From positions 1-10,514 of the forward strand of contig DIGA01000074.1 of the NCBI GenBank assembly GCA_002419365.1: a stretch of DNA of 10,514 bases, read 5' to 3'. The position numbers and the translations under genes were made by a program. The stretch is from Mageeibacillus sp. UBA5734. Its GTDB lineage: Bacteria > Bacillota > Clostridia > Saccharofermentanales > UBA5734. The notes beneath the pieces are model-generated. The model ran no database searches and was not told where the DNA came from. It saw nothing but the letters and a program-made list of their open reading frames with translations. Positions 1-7,133 of the stretch are shown piece by piece (the stretch's first letter is position 1; every line of letters begins with the position of its first letter).

Positions 1-68
1 TATTTGATGACGAGAACCAGGTGATAATATAATAGGAACACTGAATGGTTATTATCGTCTAACTGCAT
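1..68 (-). CDS. tnpA: IS200/IS605-family transposase TnpA, N-terminal fragment cut by the window edge
   Basis: The ATG at 68-66 opens a frame that runs off the left edge after 22 codons. It reads MQLDDNNHSVFLLYYHLVLV followed by IK. This matches the very conserved N-terminus of Y1 tyrosine transposases of the IS200/IS605 family, which begin with an N/H-S-V-x-L-L-Y-Y-H-L-V motif. A ribosome binding site GAGGT lies seven bases before the start (minus strand). The catalytic HUH motif and the active tyrosine fall outside the window, so intactness cannot be judged. A weak promoter is possible, with TACAAT at 110-105 and TAGATA 17 bases further upstream. The enzyme would cut and rejoin single-stranded DNA at the element ends. 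Confidence 0.85.
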   Translation of the reverse strand, partial: MQLDDNNHSVFLLYYHLVLVIK

Positions 69-201
69 TGTAATAACCTCATAGGTGCTTTTACTACAGA
101 ATATATTGTACCACTTTGGAGCTGCCCTATCTACCGAACTTGCAGTGAATCCGACTATTGATTATTGCTATTCAGACTATCGTTTTTGACTGCCGATTCA
201 G

Positions 202-252
202 CCCCCGCCTTCGCGCTCGCTTTGCGAGTAAGCGGAAGCTTAGAGGAGGGGG
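202..252 (-). repeat. Subterminal hairpin at the left end of the IS element
   Basis: The outer arms CCCCC (202-206) and GGGGG (248-252) pair. Inside them CTTCGC (209-214) pairs with GCGGAAG (232-238) with one bulged G, and CTCGC (216-220) pairs with GCGAG (224-228) around a TTT loop. Imperfect, bulged hairpins of this sort near the tip are what the Y1 transposase dimer recognises in IS200/IS605 elements. In some family members a left-end hairpin also stops outside transcription from entering the transposase gene. That second role is possible here but not shown; there is no clean T-run directly after either arm. Confidence 0.65.
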
Positions 253-319
253 ACTTCTCGGCTTTTAGATGTTAAAATCAATCTGACATTAGAAATCCAT
301 GGCCTAAGGAGACACACAG

Positions 320-937
320 ATGAGTCGGATCAAACAAAGCGCCAAAGGTAATGGCCCCCTGGCCCGTATCCTGATTTCACTGCTTGGTGTGGCCATGCTC
401 CTGCTCGGCGTCAGTCGTTTTGCCCTGTTTTTCATCGGAGAGACAACCTTTGCCGATGTGAACACGCGCCGGGTCGGCGGTGCAGACAATCAATATGCAT
501 CTGACAAGCGCTATGAATGGTCGATTGACTACACTTTCACCGATGCGGATGGTGTGGTGCACGATGGTCATACCACCCGCCGGGGCGGAGATATGGGCGT
601 CAAAGTTGAAAGCACCGTCTATTACTGGCCGGCGGCCCCTTTCATCAATGGACTGGAACGTGAAGTCGAGCCTAACCTGGGCCAATTGGTCCTGGTTGGA
701 ATCGGTATCCTGCTGATTGTGCTCATGAATCGCAAATCTGGCCGGGCCATGTCCCGCCATCAGCCAGCCCGTCCGTCCGTGCCACAGACCCAGAGTGCCA
801 CCTTGGACGATTACGACGATTCAGTCGAAGAGCTCTATCACCAGCCGGCACCCGGTACCCGTTTCTGCGCCGAATGCGGCACACCACTCTCTGCCAATAC
901 CCGCTTCTGCCCACATTGTGGCAGCGCGGTGAAATGA
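320..937 (+). CDS. Membrane protein with DUF3592-like domain and C-terminal zinc ribbon
   Basis: This is a 205-residue protein of unknown function. A hydrophobic segment at about residues 14-40 and another at about 120-136 flank a roughly 80-residue stretch with the look of a DUF3592 domain: beta-rich, with a YEWSIDYTFTDADG segment, a later VKVESTVYYWP segment, and a P at the end. After the second membrane helix comes a low-complexity, proline- and glutamine-rich linker. The C-terminus is a zinc ribbon with C183-x2-C186 and C197-x2-C200. The likely topology puts the DUF3592 part outside and the ribbon in the cytoplasm. AAGGAG at 305-310 is a good ribosome binding site for the ATG at 320. The gene begins about 50 bases from the probable IS end and is followed directly by the exporter gene, so the two are probably co-transcribed. 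The domain assignment is by eye; the function is unknown. Confidence 0.85.
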   Translation: MSRIKQSAKGNGPLARILISLLGVAMLLLGVSRFALFFIGETTFADVNTRRVGGADNQYASDKRYEWSIDYTFTDADGVVHDGHTTRRGGDMGVKVESTVYYWPAAPFINGLEREVEPNLGQLVLVGIGILLIVLMNRKSGRAMSRHQPARPSVPQTQSATLDDYDDSVEELYHQPAPGTRFCAECGTPLSANTRFCPHCGSAVK

Positions 938-945
938 GGTTGTCG

Positions 946-1821
946 ATGTCACCTGCCCTGAAAGGTCACCTGCTTGCATTGATCACGATTACAATCTGGA
1001 GTTCCACTTTCATCATCAGCAAATGGCTTCTGGACCAGATGGTTCCCCTGCAGATCTTGCTGGGCCGCTTCATCATCGCCATCATCTTTTTAAGCATCAT
1101 CCATCCCCGGTTCAAAAAGCCTGTTTCGTTGCGCGAAGAACTCTTGTTCCTGGCGATCGGTACTGCCCTGGCCAGTTACTTTGTTTTTGAAAACAGTGCA
1201 CTGCAATGGACGTATTCTTCCAATGTCAGCCTGATTGTAGCCACCATCCCGTTCATGACCGGCATCCTTTCCCGGCTGGTTTACAAAACGCCCTTTTTCA
1301 CACTCCACGGTGTCATCGGCCTAGTCATGGCCTACCTGGGCGTTCTGATCATCATCATCAACGGCAGCCAGTTGGAAGGCGTTGAACCCATCGGTGACCT
1401 GCTGGCCATCGGAGCAGCCGTGATGTTCGCCGTCTATTCCGTCTTCATGCTGAAAACGGGCTCGGCTTACACCCTGATCCAACTCACCCGCAAAGTATTT
1501 GTTTACGGACTAGTTGCTCTGTCCCTGATGCTGGCGGTCATCAGAGAGCCCGTCATACCGGAAAGCCTCACAGGCCAAGGCTTTGCCAGTCTGTTCTACC
1601 TCGGCATCGTAGCTTCTTCCCTGGCCTTCATTTTCTGGAACCGGGCCATCCAGGCGATCGGTCCAGTCAAAACCAACCAGTACATCTATCTGATTCCGGT
1701 TATGACGACTCTTTTTGCCGCCATCCTGCTGCAGGAGCCGGTCACTTGGCTGACCATTGCTGGAGCTGCCATGATCCTAGCCGGACTGTATCTGTCGGAA
1801 AAGTCCAGAAGCAAAACCTGA
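946..1821 (+). CDS. EamA/DMT-superfamily transporter
   Basis: This is a 291-residue, very hydrophobic protein with about ten predicted membrane helices arranged as two EamA repeats. The N-terminal repeat starts with a helix carrying the typical ITIWSSTFIISK motif, and the second repeat begins near GDLLAIGAAVMFAVYSVFML and ends in a helix containing LLQEPVTWLTIAGAAMILAG, a hallmark of the family. Members export metabolites such as amino acids or nucleosides, or are of unknown specificity; no substrate can be read from the sequence. The ATG at 946 is preferred because GAGG at 936-939 is well placed before it. An ATG at 934 overlaps the stop of the preceding gene but has a poorer ribosome binding site, and an upstream in-frame ATG at 874 lies inside that gene. 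The gene is probably translated as part of a two-gene operon with the zinc-ribbon membrane protein. Confidence 0.93.
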   Translation: MSPALKGHLLALITITIWSSTFIISKWLLDQMVPLQILLGRFIIAIIFLSIIHPRFKKPVSLREELLFLAIGTALASYFVFENSALQWTYSSNVSLIVATIPFMTGILSRLVYKTPFFTLHGVIGLVMAYLGVLIIIINGSQLEGVEPIGDLLAIGAAVMFAVYSVFMLKTGSAYTLIQLTRKVFVYGLVALSLMLAVIREPVIPESLTGQGFASLFYLGIVASSLAFIFWNRAIQAIGPVKTNQYIYLIPVMTTLFAAILLQEPVTWLTIAGAAMILAGLYLSEKSRSKT

Positions 1822-1878
1822 ATGCGGCTATTTTTTTCATTTCGCTAATCTATAGTTTGATGATATAAGTCGTCAGGT

Positions 1879-3822
1879 TTAGATTTTTTCTTCCAGAAGC
1901 CCTGTGCGGTAGGCCTGGATCAAATCTTGCAACTCCTCGACCTGGCGGGCCAGTTCCCTGCCCTCGTCGGTGTCTGCCACGGTGACCCGCTGCGGCATAT
2001 TCTCGATGATCCTGACCACAGGCGACAGGTCGACAGGTCTTTTGTCTGCATCGACATGAAACGGCGAATGCTCGGCCAGGGCCAGATACCGGGAGTTGAA
2101 GATCAGGGAATACCCGCCGATACCCGTTGTCGTCTGGTAGGCTTTGGAGATACCTCCGTCGATGACGTAGAGCAGTCCACCGCCCTTGACCGGACTCTCC
2201 CCTGCCTTGAGCTTGACCGGCACATGGCCATTGATGATGTGAGCCTGGGCTGGGTCGAGGTCAAATTCGCGCAGGATTTTTTCACAGACGTCCCGGTTGT
2301 CCTGCAGCTTGTAGTAGGCATTCATATGCTCTTTGTGTGTCGTTTTTTCGGACAGGAAATAGCGTTCAAACGTGGCCATGCGGTTCTTGCCAAACAGCGG
2401 CGAGTGCGGGCCACACCAGAGATACCACATCAAATCGCGGGCATCATAGCGCTCCTGCGAGTGCGGCGGAGCAAAATAACCCCGGCGAACAACCGCATCG
2501 ATGTGGTCCAGGTAAGCTTTGCCGGCGTAACTGTCAGCGCCGAATGTGACGGTTTCGAATTCACCTTCCGGGGTCATCAGGATGCAGCCATGGTAGAGCA
2601 GATTGTTGTTGATCCGCTTGTAGGTCCCGCCCTGCAGGTAGAGGAAGCGGATATGGCGCTGCAGCTTCTCACTGTGCCGGAACGAGGCTGCCAGCGTCAT
2701 CATCAGGTCTTCCTCCTCTGGCATCAGACGCAGCGGGTCGTTCGGATCAACCGTCGGAAAGCGGGTGTCTTTCAAGGCATGCGTGGTGCCGTCGAGCGTC
2801 AGGGTACCCTGGGCAAAATCGATTTTTTCCAGTAGGCGGCGGTCTTCCATCTGGTATTCCGGATGACGGGTGATCAGCTGCCCTTCCAGCTTGAACTGGA
2901 TGATGGCCATGGCCTTGTGCATCTTGGCGGCCAGATGGACATCGACCGGGTCGTATTTGTTTTCGTCCAGGATATGGGGCGCAAAGATCTTGCAGGGATC
3001 ATCGCGGTAGACCTGGGCCGCAAACACCGACAGCGGACGGAGATTGATGCCATAACCATCTTCGAGAACATCAAAGCTGTTGTAGCTGATACCGAGCCGG
3101 ATCACATTGGCCATGCAGGCCAGGCTACCTGCTGCCGCTCCCATCCAGAGGATGTCGTGGTTGCCCCATTGGACATCGACATCATGGAAATCAATCAGGG
3201 CATTCATGATCGCATCGGCGCGCGGTCCGCGGTCGAAGATATCACCGATGATATGCAGTTTGTCGATGGCAAGCTGCTGGATCAGGACACACAGGCTGGA
3301 GATGAAATCCTTCATCATGCCGGTCTCGACGATCGAGCGGACACCGGCCTCGTAGAACGCAGCTTTGCTCGCTGAATCGACATGCAGGAGCTCATCCATG
3401 ATGGCCGCAAACTGAGGCGGCAGCTTTTTCCGCACCTGCTGGCGCGTGTATTTGGCGGAGACGGTCTTGCTGACCTCGAGCAGGCGGTAAACCGTGATCC
3501 GGCTCCAGTCAAGCAGGTCCTGACCCTCGAGATCGAGACGCTCCAGCTCTTTTTCCGGATAATAGATCAAATTGGACAGGGCAACCCGGTCCGCTTTGGA
3601 GACTGATTTGGTGAACAAATCGTCAATCTTGTTGCGGATAAATCCCGAAGCGCTGCGCAGCAAATGGATGAACGCCTCATGCTCGCCATGCAGGTCACTG
3701 AAGAAAAATTCCGTACCCTTGGGCAGGCTCAGAATCGCCTGGAGCCGGATCGCCTCCGCTGCAGCCGTCTGGATCGTCGGATAGTCGCGGGAGAGCAGTT
3801 TGAGGTAAGGATAGTCCAGCAT
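1879..3822 (-). CDS. fbp: Fructose-1,6-bisphosphatase, class III (Firmicutes type)
   Basis: This 647-residue cytoplasmic enzyme hydrolyses fructose 1,6-bisphosphate to fructose 6-phosphate and phosphate, the committed step of gluconeogenesis. It belongs to the class III family found mainly in Bacillota (PF06874), unrelated to the classical FBPases and built on a metallophosphatase core. The metal-binding motifs are visible in order: SDLHGEHEAF at residues 42-51, GDIFDRGP at 193-200, WGNHD at 219-223, and INGHVPVK near 529-536. The length is close to the roughly 670 residues of the Bacillus enzyme, and the frame is intact. The ATG at 3822 has a strong GGAGGT ribosome binding site a few bases upstream on the minus strand. 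The gene lies 87 bases after the ABC transporter genes and has a candidate promoter in that gap, so it is probably separately expressed. Its end converges on the DMT transporter gene. Confidence 0.97.
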   Translation of the reverse strand: MLDYPYLKLLSRDYPTIQTAAAEAIRLQAILSLPKGTEFFFSDLHGEHEAFIHLLRSASGFIRNKIDDLFTKSVSKADRVALSNLIYYPEKELERLDLEGQDLLDWSRITVYRLLEVSKTVSAKYTRQQVRKKLPPQFAAIMDELLHVDSASKAAFYEAGVRSIVETGMMKDFISSLCVLIQQLAIDKLHIIGDIFDRGPRADAIMNALIDFHDVDVQWGNHDILWMGAAAGSLACMANVIRLGISYNSFDVLEDGYGINLRPLSVFAAQVYRDDPCKIFAPHILDENKYDPVDVHLAAKMHKAMAIIQFKLEGQLITRHPEYQMEDRRLLEKIDFAQGTLTLDGTTHALKDTRFPTVDPNDPLRLMPEEEDLMMTLAASFRHSEKLQRHIRFLYLQGGTYKRINNNLLYHGCILMTPEGEFETVTFGADSYAGKAYLDHIDAVVRRGYFAPPHSQERYDARDLMWYLWCGPHSPLFGKNRMATFERYFLSEKTTHKEHMNAYYKLQDNRDVCEKILREFDLDPAQAHIINGHVPVKLKAGESPVKGGGLLYVIDGGISKAYQTTTGIGGYSLIFNSRYLALAEHSPFHVDADKRPVDLSPVVRIIENMPQRVTVADTDEGRELARQVEELQDLIQAYRTGLLEEKI

Positions 3823-3851
3823 ATGGAACCTCCGGCACGGATGAAATCAGG

Positions 3852-3868
3852 TCTGTTCAATAAACAGA
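3852..3868. repeat. Short palindrome just downstream of the candidate fbp -10 box
   Basis: TCTGTT (3852-3857) and AACAGA (3863-3868) form a perfect 6-base inverted repeat around a 5-base spacer. On the minus strand it begins at the last base of the candidate -10 box and covers the expected transcription start. This is a plausible position for a repressor operator. It could equally be a small hairpin at the 5' end of the fbp transcript or a chance palindrome. It does not match the CcpA cre consensus. Confidence 0.3.
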
Positions 3869-3895
3869 TTATAGCAGAGTCTTTCCATGGCTCAG
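3868..3895 (-). promoter_or_regulatory. Candidate promoter of fbp
   Basis: On the minus strand a perfect TATAAT lies at 3873-3868. A weak -35 candidate CTGAGC (3895-3890, three matches to TTGACA) sits 16 bases upstream. The start codon of fbp is about 45 bases downstream. The good -10 and poor -35 could mean activator dependence or an extended leader. Prediction is from sequence only. Confidence 0.35.
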
Positions 3896-3909
3896 CTGGC
3901 GCTTCTTGC

Positions 3910-4668
3910 TCAGACAATGGATTTTATCAGCGTTTGAGTGTAGGGATGCTTCGGATGGTTCAAAACCTGCCCGGTTGCACCGCTTTCTACCATCATGCCC
4001 TCTTTCATGACATAGGTTCGGTCGCAGAAACCACTGACCAGCGCCAAATCATGGGAAATGAACAGGAACGACATGTCATGTTCCCGGCGCAAATGACAAA
4101 GCACGTCCATGATCTGTGCCTGGACCGAGACATCGAGCGCACTGGTGGCCTCATCACAGATGAGCAGCTTGGGTTTGGCAGCGATGGCCCTGGCGATTGC
4201 GGCGCGCTGGCACTCCCCGCCACTGACAGTGTGTGGTTTTGCCGTGAAAAACGAGGCATCGAGACCCACTTCGACGAGAAGGCTTTCGGTCTGTGTTCTG
4301 CGTTCTGATCTGGGAACACCTGCCGCTTTGAGTGTTTCCTGGATGCTCGCTCCGAGAGTCAGCCTGGGATCAAAGGAGGACCGTGGATCCTGGAAAATCA
4401 TTTTCATGTGGGCATAGGCACGGCGCAGGGATGGACCGGTCAGATGCGAAATATCTTCACCACACAGGACGATCTCACCACGATCCAGTGGCGCGAGACG
4501 TGCGATCAGACGAGCCAGGGTCGATTTGCCGCAGCCGGACTCACCAACAAGGCCGACCGTCTCTCTGGCACCTATGGTCATGCTGACATCACACACCGCC
4601 TCGATGCTCTTGCTGCCCGCCTGATAGCGTTTGCTGACCCTTCTAACCTGCAAAATGTCAGTTGTCAT
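3910..4668 (-). CDS. Peptide/nickel-type ABC transporter ATP-binding protein (NikE/DppF/OppF type)
   Basis: This is a 252-residue cytoplasmic ATPase, the second of the two nucleotide-binding subunits of the importer. Visible motifs are Walker A GESGCGKST (42-50), Q-loop FQDP (92-95), signature VSGGECQR (148-155), Walker B LLICDEATSALD (168-179), and the switch histidine in ISHDLAL (H206). The C-terminal HPYTQTLIKS segment is typical of this subfamily. The short length is closer to NikE than to the roughly 320-residue OppF/DppF. The start at 4668 is chosen because AGAGGTG lies just upstream and the first residues then match the family. A GTG at 4713 overlaps the preceding stop codon but would add 15 residues that do not resemble the family. 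It is the last gene of the transporter cluster. Confidence 0.93.
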   Translation of the reverse strand: MTTDILQVRRVSKRYQAGSKSIEAVCDVSMTIGARETVGLVGESGCGKSTLARLIARLAPLDRGEIVLCGEDISHLTGPSLRRAYAHMKMIFQDPRSSFDPRLTLGASIQETLKAAGVPRSERRTQTESLLVEVGLDASFFTAKPHTVSGGECQRAAIARAIAAKPKLLICDEATSALDVSVQAQIMDVLCHLRREHDMSFLFISHDLALVSGFCDRTYVMKEGMMVESGATGQVLNHPKHPYTQTLIKSIV

Positions 4669-4709
4669 GCCACACCTCTTTCCAATCGGTCCGGCTTTGC
4701 CGCCACCGT

Positions 4710-5513
4710 TCACCCTGACGCATCACAAGTCCGCCCGAGCCTGGGCACAGCCGCCAAAAGTGACCGGGTGTACGGATGTGTGGGTGAACCGAGCACGGTG
4801 TCCCGCGCGCCGTATTCCACAATGTGTCCCCCAGCCATCACGGCCACCGTATCGGCCAATTTGGCCACCACACTCATGTTGTGGGTGACGACCAGGATGC
4901 TCGTGCCGAACTGGTCGCGCAGTTTTTGCAGTTCAGCGACAATCTGGACCTGGACCGTCACATCCAGGGCACTGGTTGGTTCATCAGCAAGCAAGACGGC
5001 TGGTTCCAGAGCCATCGCCAGGGCAATGGCCACCCGTTGGTTCATGCCGCCGGACAATTGCACCGGGCAACTCCTGAGAATGCGCTCCGGGTCACCTAGA
5101 TCGAGACAGGACAGCAAGATCCGCGCTTTTTCATCAGCCTGGTGGCGGCTGATGGGACCATGGGCCCTCAAGGCTTCGTAAAATTGCGTCCCGATTTTTC
5201 GGATCGGATTCAGCGATGCACCTGGTTCCTGGAAAACCATGCCGATGCCTTTGCCACGAATGTTGCGCAGGGCTTCCCCCTGCAGCGCGCACAAGTCCTG
5301 GCCGGCAAACAGGATCTCTCCCCGGGTGATTTCGACTTTGCCTGGCAGGCGCAAGATCGCCTGCAGCAAGGTCGATTTTCCGCTGCCGGACTCACCAATG
5401 ACACACAGGATTTCACCGGCCTGCAAACGCAATGACACGTCCTGCAAGACGGCCTTGCCACAAGGATACTGCACCCACAGGTGCTGGATGTCTAAAAGCC
5501 TGGCTTGATCCAT
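4710..5513 (-). CDS. Peptide/nickel-type ABC transporter ATP-binding protein (NikD/DppD/OppD type)
   Basis: This is a 267-residue ATPase, the first nucleotide-binding subunit of the importer. Motifs: Walker A GESGSGKST (40-48), Q-loop FQEP (94-97), signature LSGGMNQR (153-160), Walker B LLADEPTSALD (174-184), switch histidine H211 in VVTHNMS, and C-terminal HPYTRSLLAA (246-255). The ATG at 5513 is supported by GGAGGA about five bases upstream. It follows the substrate-binding protein gene after 30 bases and precedes the second ATPase by about 41 bases. The two ATPases are different genes rather than recent copies, as is standard for this family. The length again fits NikD better than the longer DppD/OppD. 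Confidence 0.93.
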   Translation of the reverse strand: MDQARLLDIQHLWVQYPCGKAVLQDVSLRLQAGEILCVIGESGSGKSTLLQAILRLPGKVEITRGEILFAGQDLCALQGEALRNIRGKGIGMVFQEPGASLNPIRKIGTQFYEALRAHGPISRHQADEKARILLSCLDLGDPERILRSCPVQLSGGMNQRVAIALAMALEPAVLLADEPTSALDVTVQVQIVAELQKLRDQFGTSILVVTHNMSVVAKLADTVAVMAGGHIVEYGARDTVLGSPTHPYTRSLLAAVPRLGRTCDASG

Positions 5514-5543
5514 GCGCGTCCTCCGCCGGGCGGGATTCAGCCA

Positions 5544-7133
5544 CTATTCCCGGGCTGTTCTGGCTGTGATCTGGTAATAATCGACTGGACTCTGCTCGAT
5601 GCCCGTCACACCTTTCTTAGTCACCATGAACATATTGAGGTGGAACAGATAACTATACGAACAATCGCTGGTCACGATTTGCTGGATCTCGGTGGCCAGG
5701 TTGGCCCGTTTCTCTCTGTCAAACTCAAGCGACAATTCATGTAGCAGCGCATCCACCTGAGGATTGCTGTATTTGCCATAATTGGCGCCTTTGCCAGTCC
5801 CGGTTGTAAAGCTCAGGTAAGACAGGGGATCGCCAGTGGGTGTGGTGACATAAGCATAAGCGCAGATATCGAAATCTCCGGCTTTCAGAACCGTGTCGAT
5901 GCTTTCGAACTGTTCATAGGAGGCCGCGATTCCGATATCCTGCAAGGCAGACTGGAGTGCCTGGGCGGACTGCGGCAAGCCGGTCCGGCCATAGGTGACA
6001 ATGTCCAGGGAAACTTTTTTGCCGTCTTTGTCGAGGAAACCATCGCCATCGGTGTCGGTATAGCCGTTTTCGGCCAGCAGAATACGGGCACCCTCCGGAT
6101 CATAATCAGGCACTGCGGTCATGTTGCTGTCATCGCCATAGCTCAAAGCAGCTGGAAATGCTGATTTGGTCGCGGTTCCAGCACCATTGAGCAGCACCGA
6201 CCCATAGCTCTCCTTGTCGACTGCCATGCAGACAGCACGCCGGAAATTCTCATCCGCCATGAAATCCTGTTCGAGGTTGAAGTAGAGCATGTAAACCCGG
6301 GTCGTAGGCGCCTGGCTGACCTTAAACCGATCATCCTGGCTAAACAGGTCGAGTGTATCATAAGACAAGCCATAGGCTGCGTCGATCTCACCATTCTGCA
6401 TCGCCAGAGCCAAGGTGTCGACATCAGAAATGGATTTGACGATGACGCTTTTGCTGGCTGGCATGCCACCCCAGTAGTCGGCAAATGGTTCAAGGGTGGC
6501 TGATACATCTTCCTTGTAGGTTTGAACGATATAGGGACCCGTTCCAACAGGATATTGGTTGAAATCAACGCTGCCATCATCGGCTGTGGCATCGATGATG
6601 CAGGCATAGGGGTCACACAGGGAATTGAGCAGGGTTGGATTGGGTTCGGTTGTCGTGATGGCTACAGAAAAGCCATCGGCAGAGATCGTGGCAATTTTCA
6701 GATCCGCGGCGGCCCGCTCATGTCTGGCGACCAGGCGTTCCAGACTGGCCTTGACCGCCAAGCCATCCATTCCCTGACCATTATGGAATTTGACATCGTC
6801 GCGCAGCTGGAGTGTCCATGTCTTTTTGTCCCCAGATAATGCATAATCTGTGACCAGAACAGGCACAATCTCCAGATGTTCGTCCAAGTTGAACAGTGTT
6901 TCCCCGATGCCATAGCGAATGGTTCCCCAGCCATTGTAGTTGTCAGCCGGGTCCAGTTTTGAGAAATTATACACCCCGAAGATGAAATCCTGCCGTTCCG
7001 TAGAAGTCCCGTTTATCTGGGAACCTGAGACAGACGTGTCATTTGCAGATTCGAGTTTTTCTGTGGTCCGGCAGGAAGCCAGGAGACTCAGGGTGAGTAG
7101 CAGTAAAAACAGGAGCGTTAGTGTTCTTTTCAT
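5544..7133 (-). CDS. Substrate-binding lipoprotein of a peptide/nickel-type ABC importer (SBP family 5)
   Basis: This 529-residue protein captures the ligand outside the membrane and delivers it to the permeases. The N-terminus is a lipoprotein signal: basic MKR, a leucine-rich core, and a lipobox LLASC with the lipidated cysteine at C21. Next comes a short serine- and threonine-rich linker, then the SBP family 5 fold (PF00496), with YGIGETLF (74-81), RDDVKFHNGQ (111-120), the GTGPY signature (197-201) and FRRAVCMAVDK (297-307). An insertion at 360-371 has an EF-hand-like D-x-D-x-D-G pattern that may bind calcium. The NGWGTIRYGIGETLF region resembles nickel- and metallophore-binding members more than oligopeptide-binding ones, but this is a judgement by eye. 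The start codon overlaps the stop of the upstream permease gene (ATGA). Confidence 0.92.
   Translation of the reverse strand: MKRTLTLLFLLLLTLSLLASCRTTEKLESANDTSVSGSQINGTSTERQDFIFGVYNFSKLDPADNYNGWGTIRYGIGETLFNLDEHLEIVPVLVTDYALSGDKKTWTLQLRDDVKFHNGQGMDGLAVKASLERLVARHERAAADLKIATISADGFSVAITTTEPNPTLLNSLCDPYACIIDATADDGSVDFNQYPVGTGPYIVQTYKEDVSATLEPFADYWGGMPASKSVIVKSISDVDTLALAMQNGEIDAAYGLSYDTLDLFSQDDRFKVSQAPTTRVYMLYFNLEQDFMADENFRRAVCMAVDKESYGSVLLNGAGTATKSAFPAALSYGDDSNMTAVPDYDPEGARILLAENGYTDTDGDGFLDKDGKKVSLDIVTYGRTGLPQSAQALQSALQDIGIAASYEQFESIDTVLKAGDFDICAYAYVTTPTGDPLSYLSFTTGTGKGANYGKYSNPQVDALLHELSLEFDREKRANLATEIQQIVTSDCSYSYLFHLNMFMVTKKGVTGIEQSPVDYYQITARTARE

Larger units (their letters stand above)
1..270 (-). 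mobile_element. Left end of an IS200/IS605-family insertion sequence (partial)
   Basis: The segment contains the beginning of a Y1 (HUH) transposase gene on the minus strand, its AT-rich leader, and a large subterminal hairpin at about 202-252, which is the usual layout of the left end in IS200/IS605 elements. These elements have no terminal inverted repeats; they transpose as single-stranded DNA and recognise such hairpins. The outer boundary is inferred. Reading the minus strand, the sequence TTTTAAC (277-271) lies just outside the hairpin and could be the short flanking target motif, which would put the element end near 270. The rest of the element, including any tnpB, lies beyond the left edge. 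The leader is clearly more AT-rich than the genes to its right. Confidence 0.75.

Noticed and set aside
1927..2835. A 302-codon open frame on the plus strand opposite fbp
   Set aside because: It lies wholly within the well-supported fbp gene, has no family resemblance and no convincing ribosome binding site.
4408..5181. A 257-codon open frame on the plus strand across the two ABC ATPase genes
   Set aside because: It runs antisense across two ATPases with full Walker A, Walker B and signature motifs. Its sequence is serine- and arginine-rich shadow translation.
5531..5552. Small inverted repeat CGGGA/TCCCG between the lipoprotein gene and the first ATPase gene
   Set aside because: An intercistronic hairpin could raise lipoprotein levels relative to the ATPases, but a 5-base stem with a 12-base loop is too weak to claim and there is no T-run.
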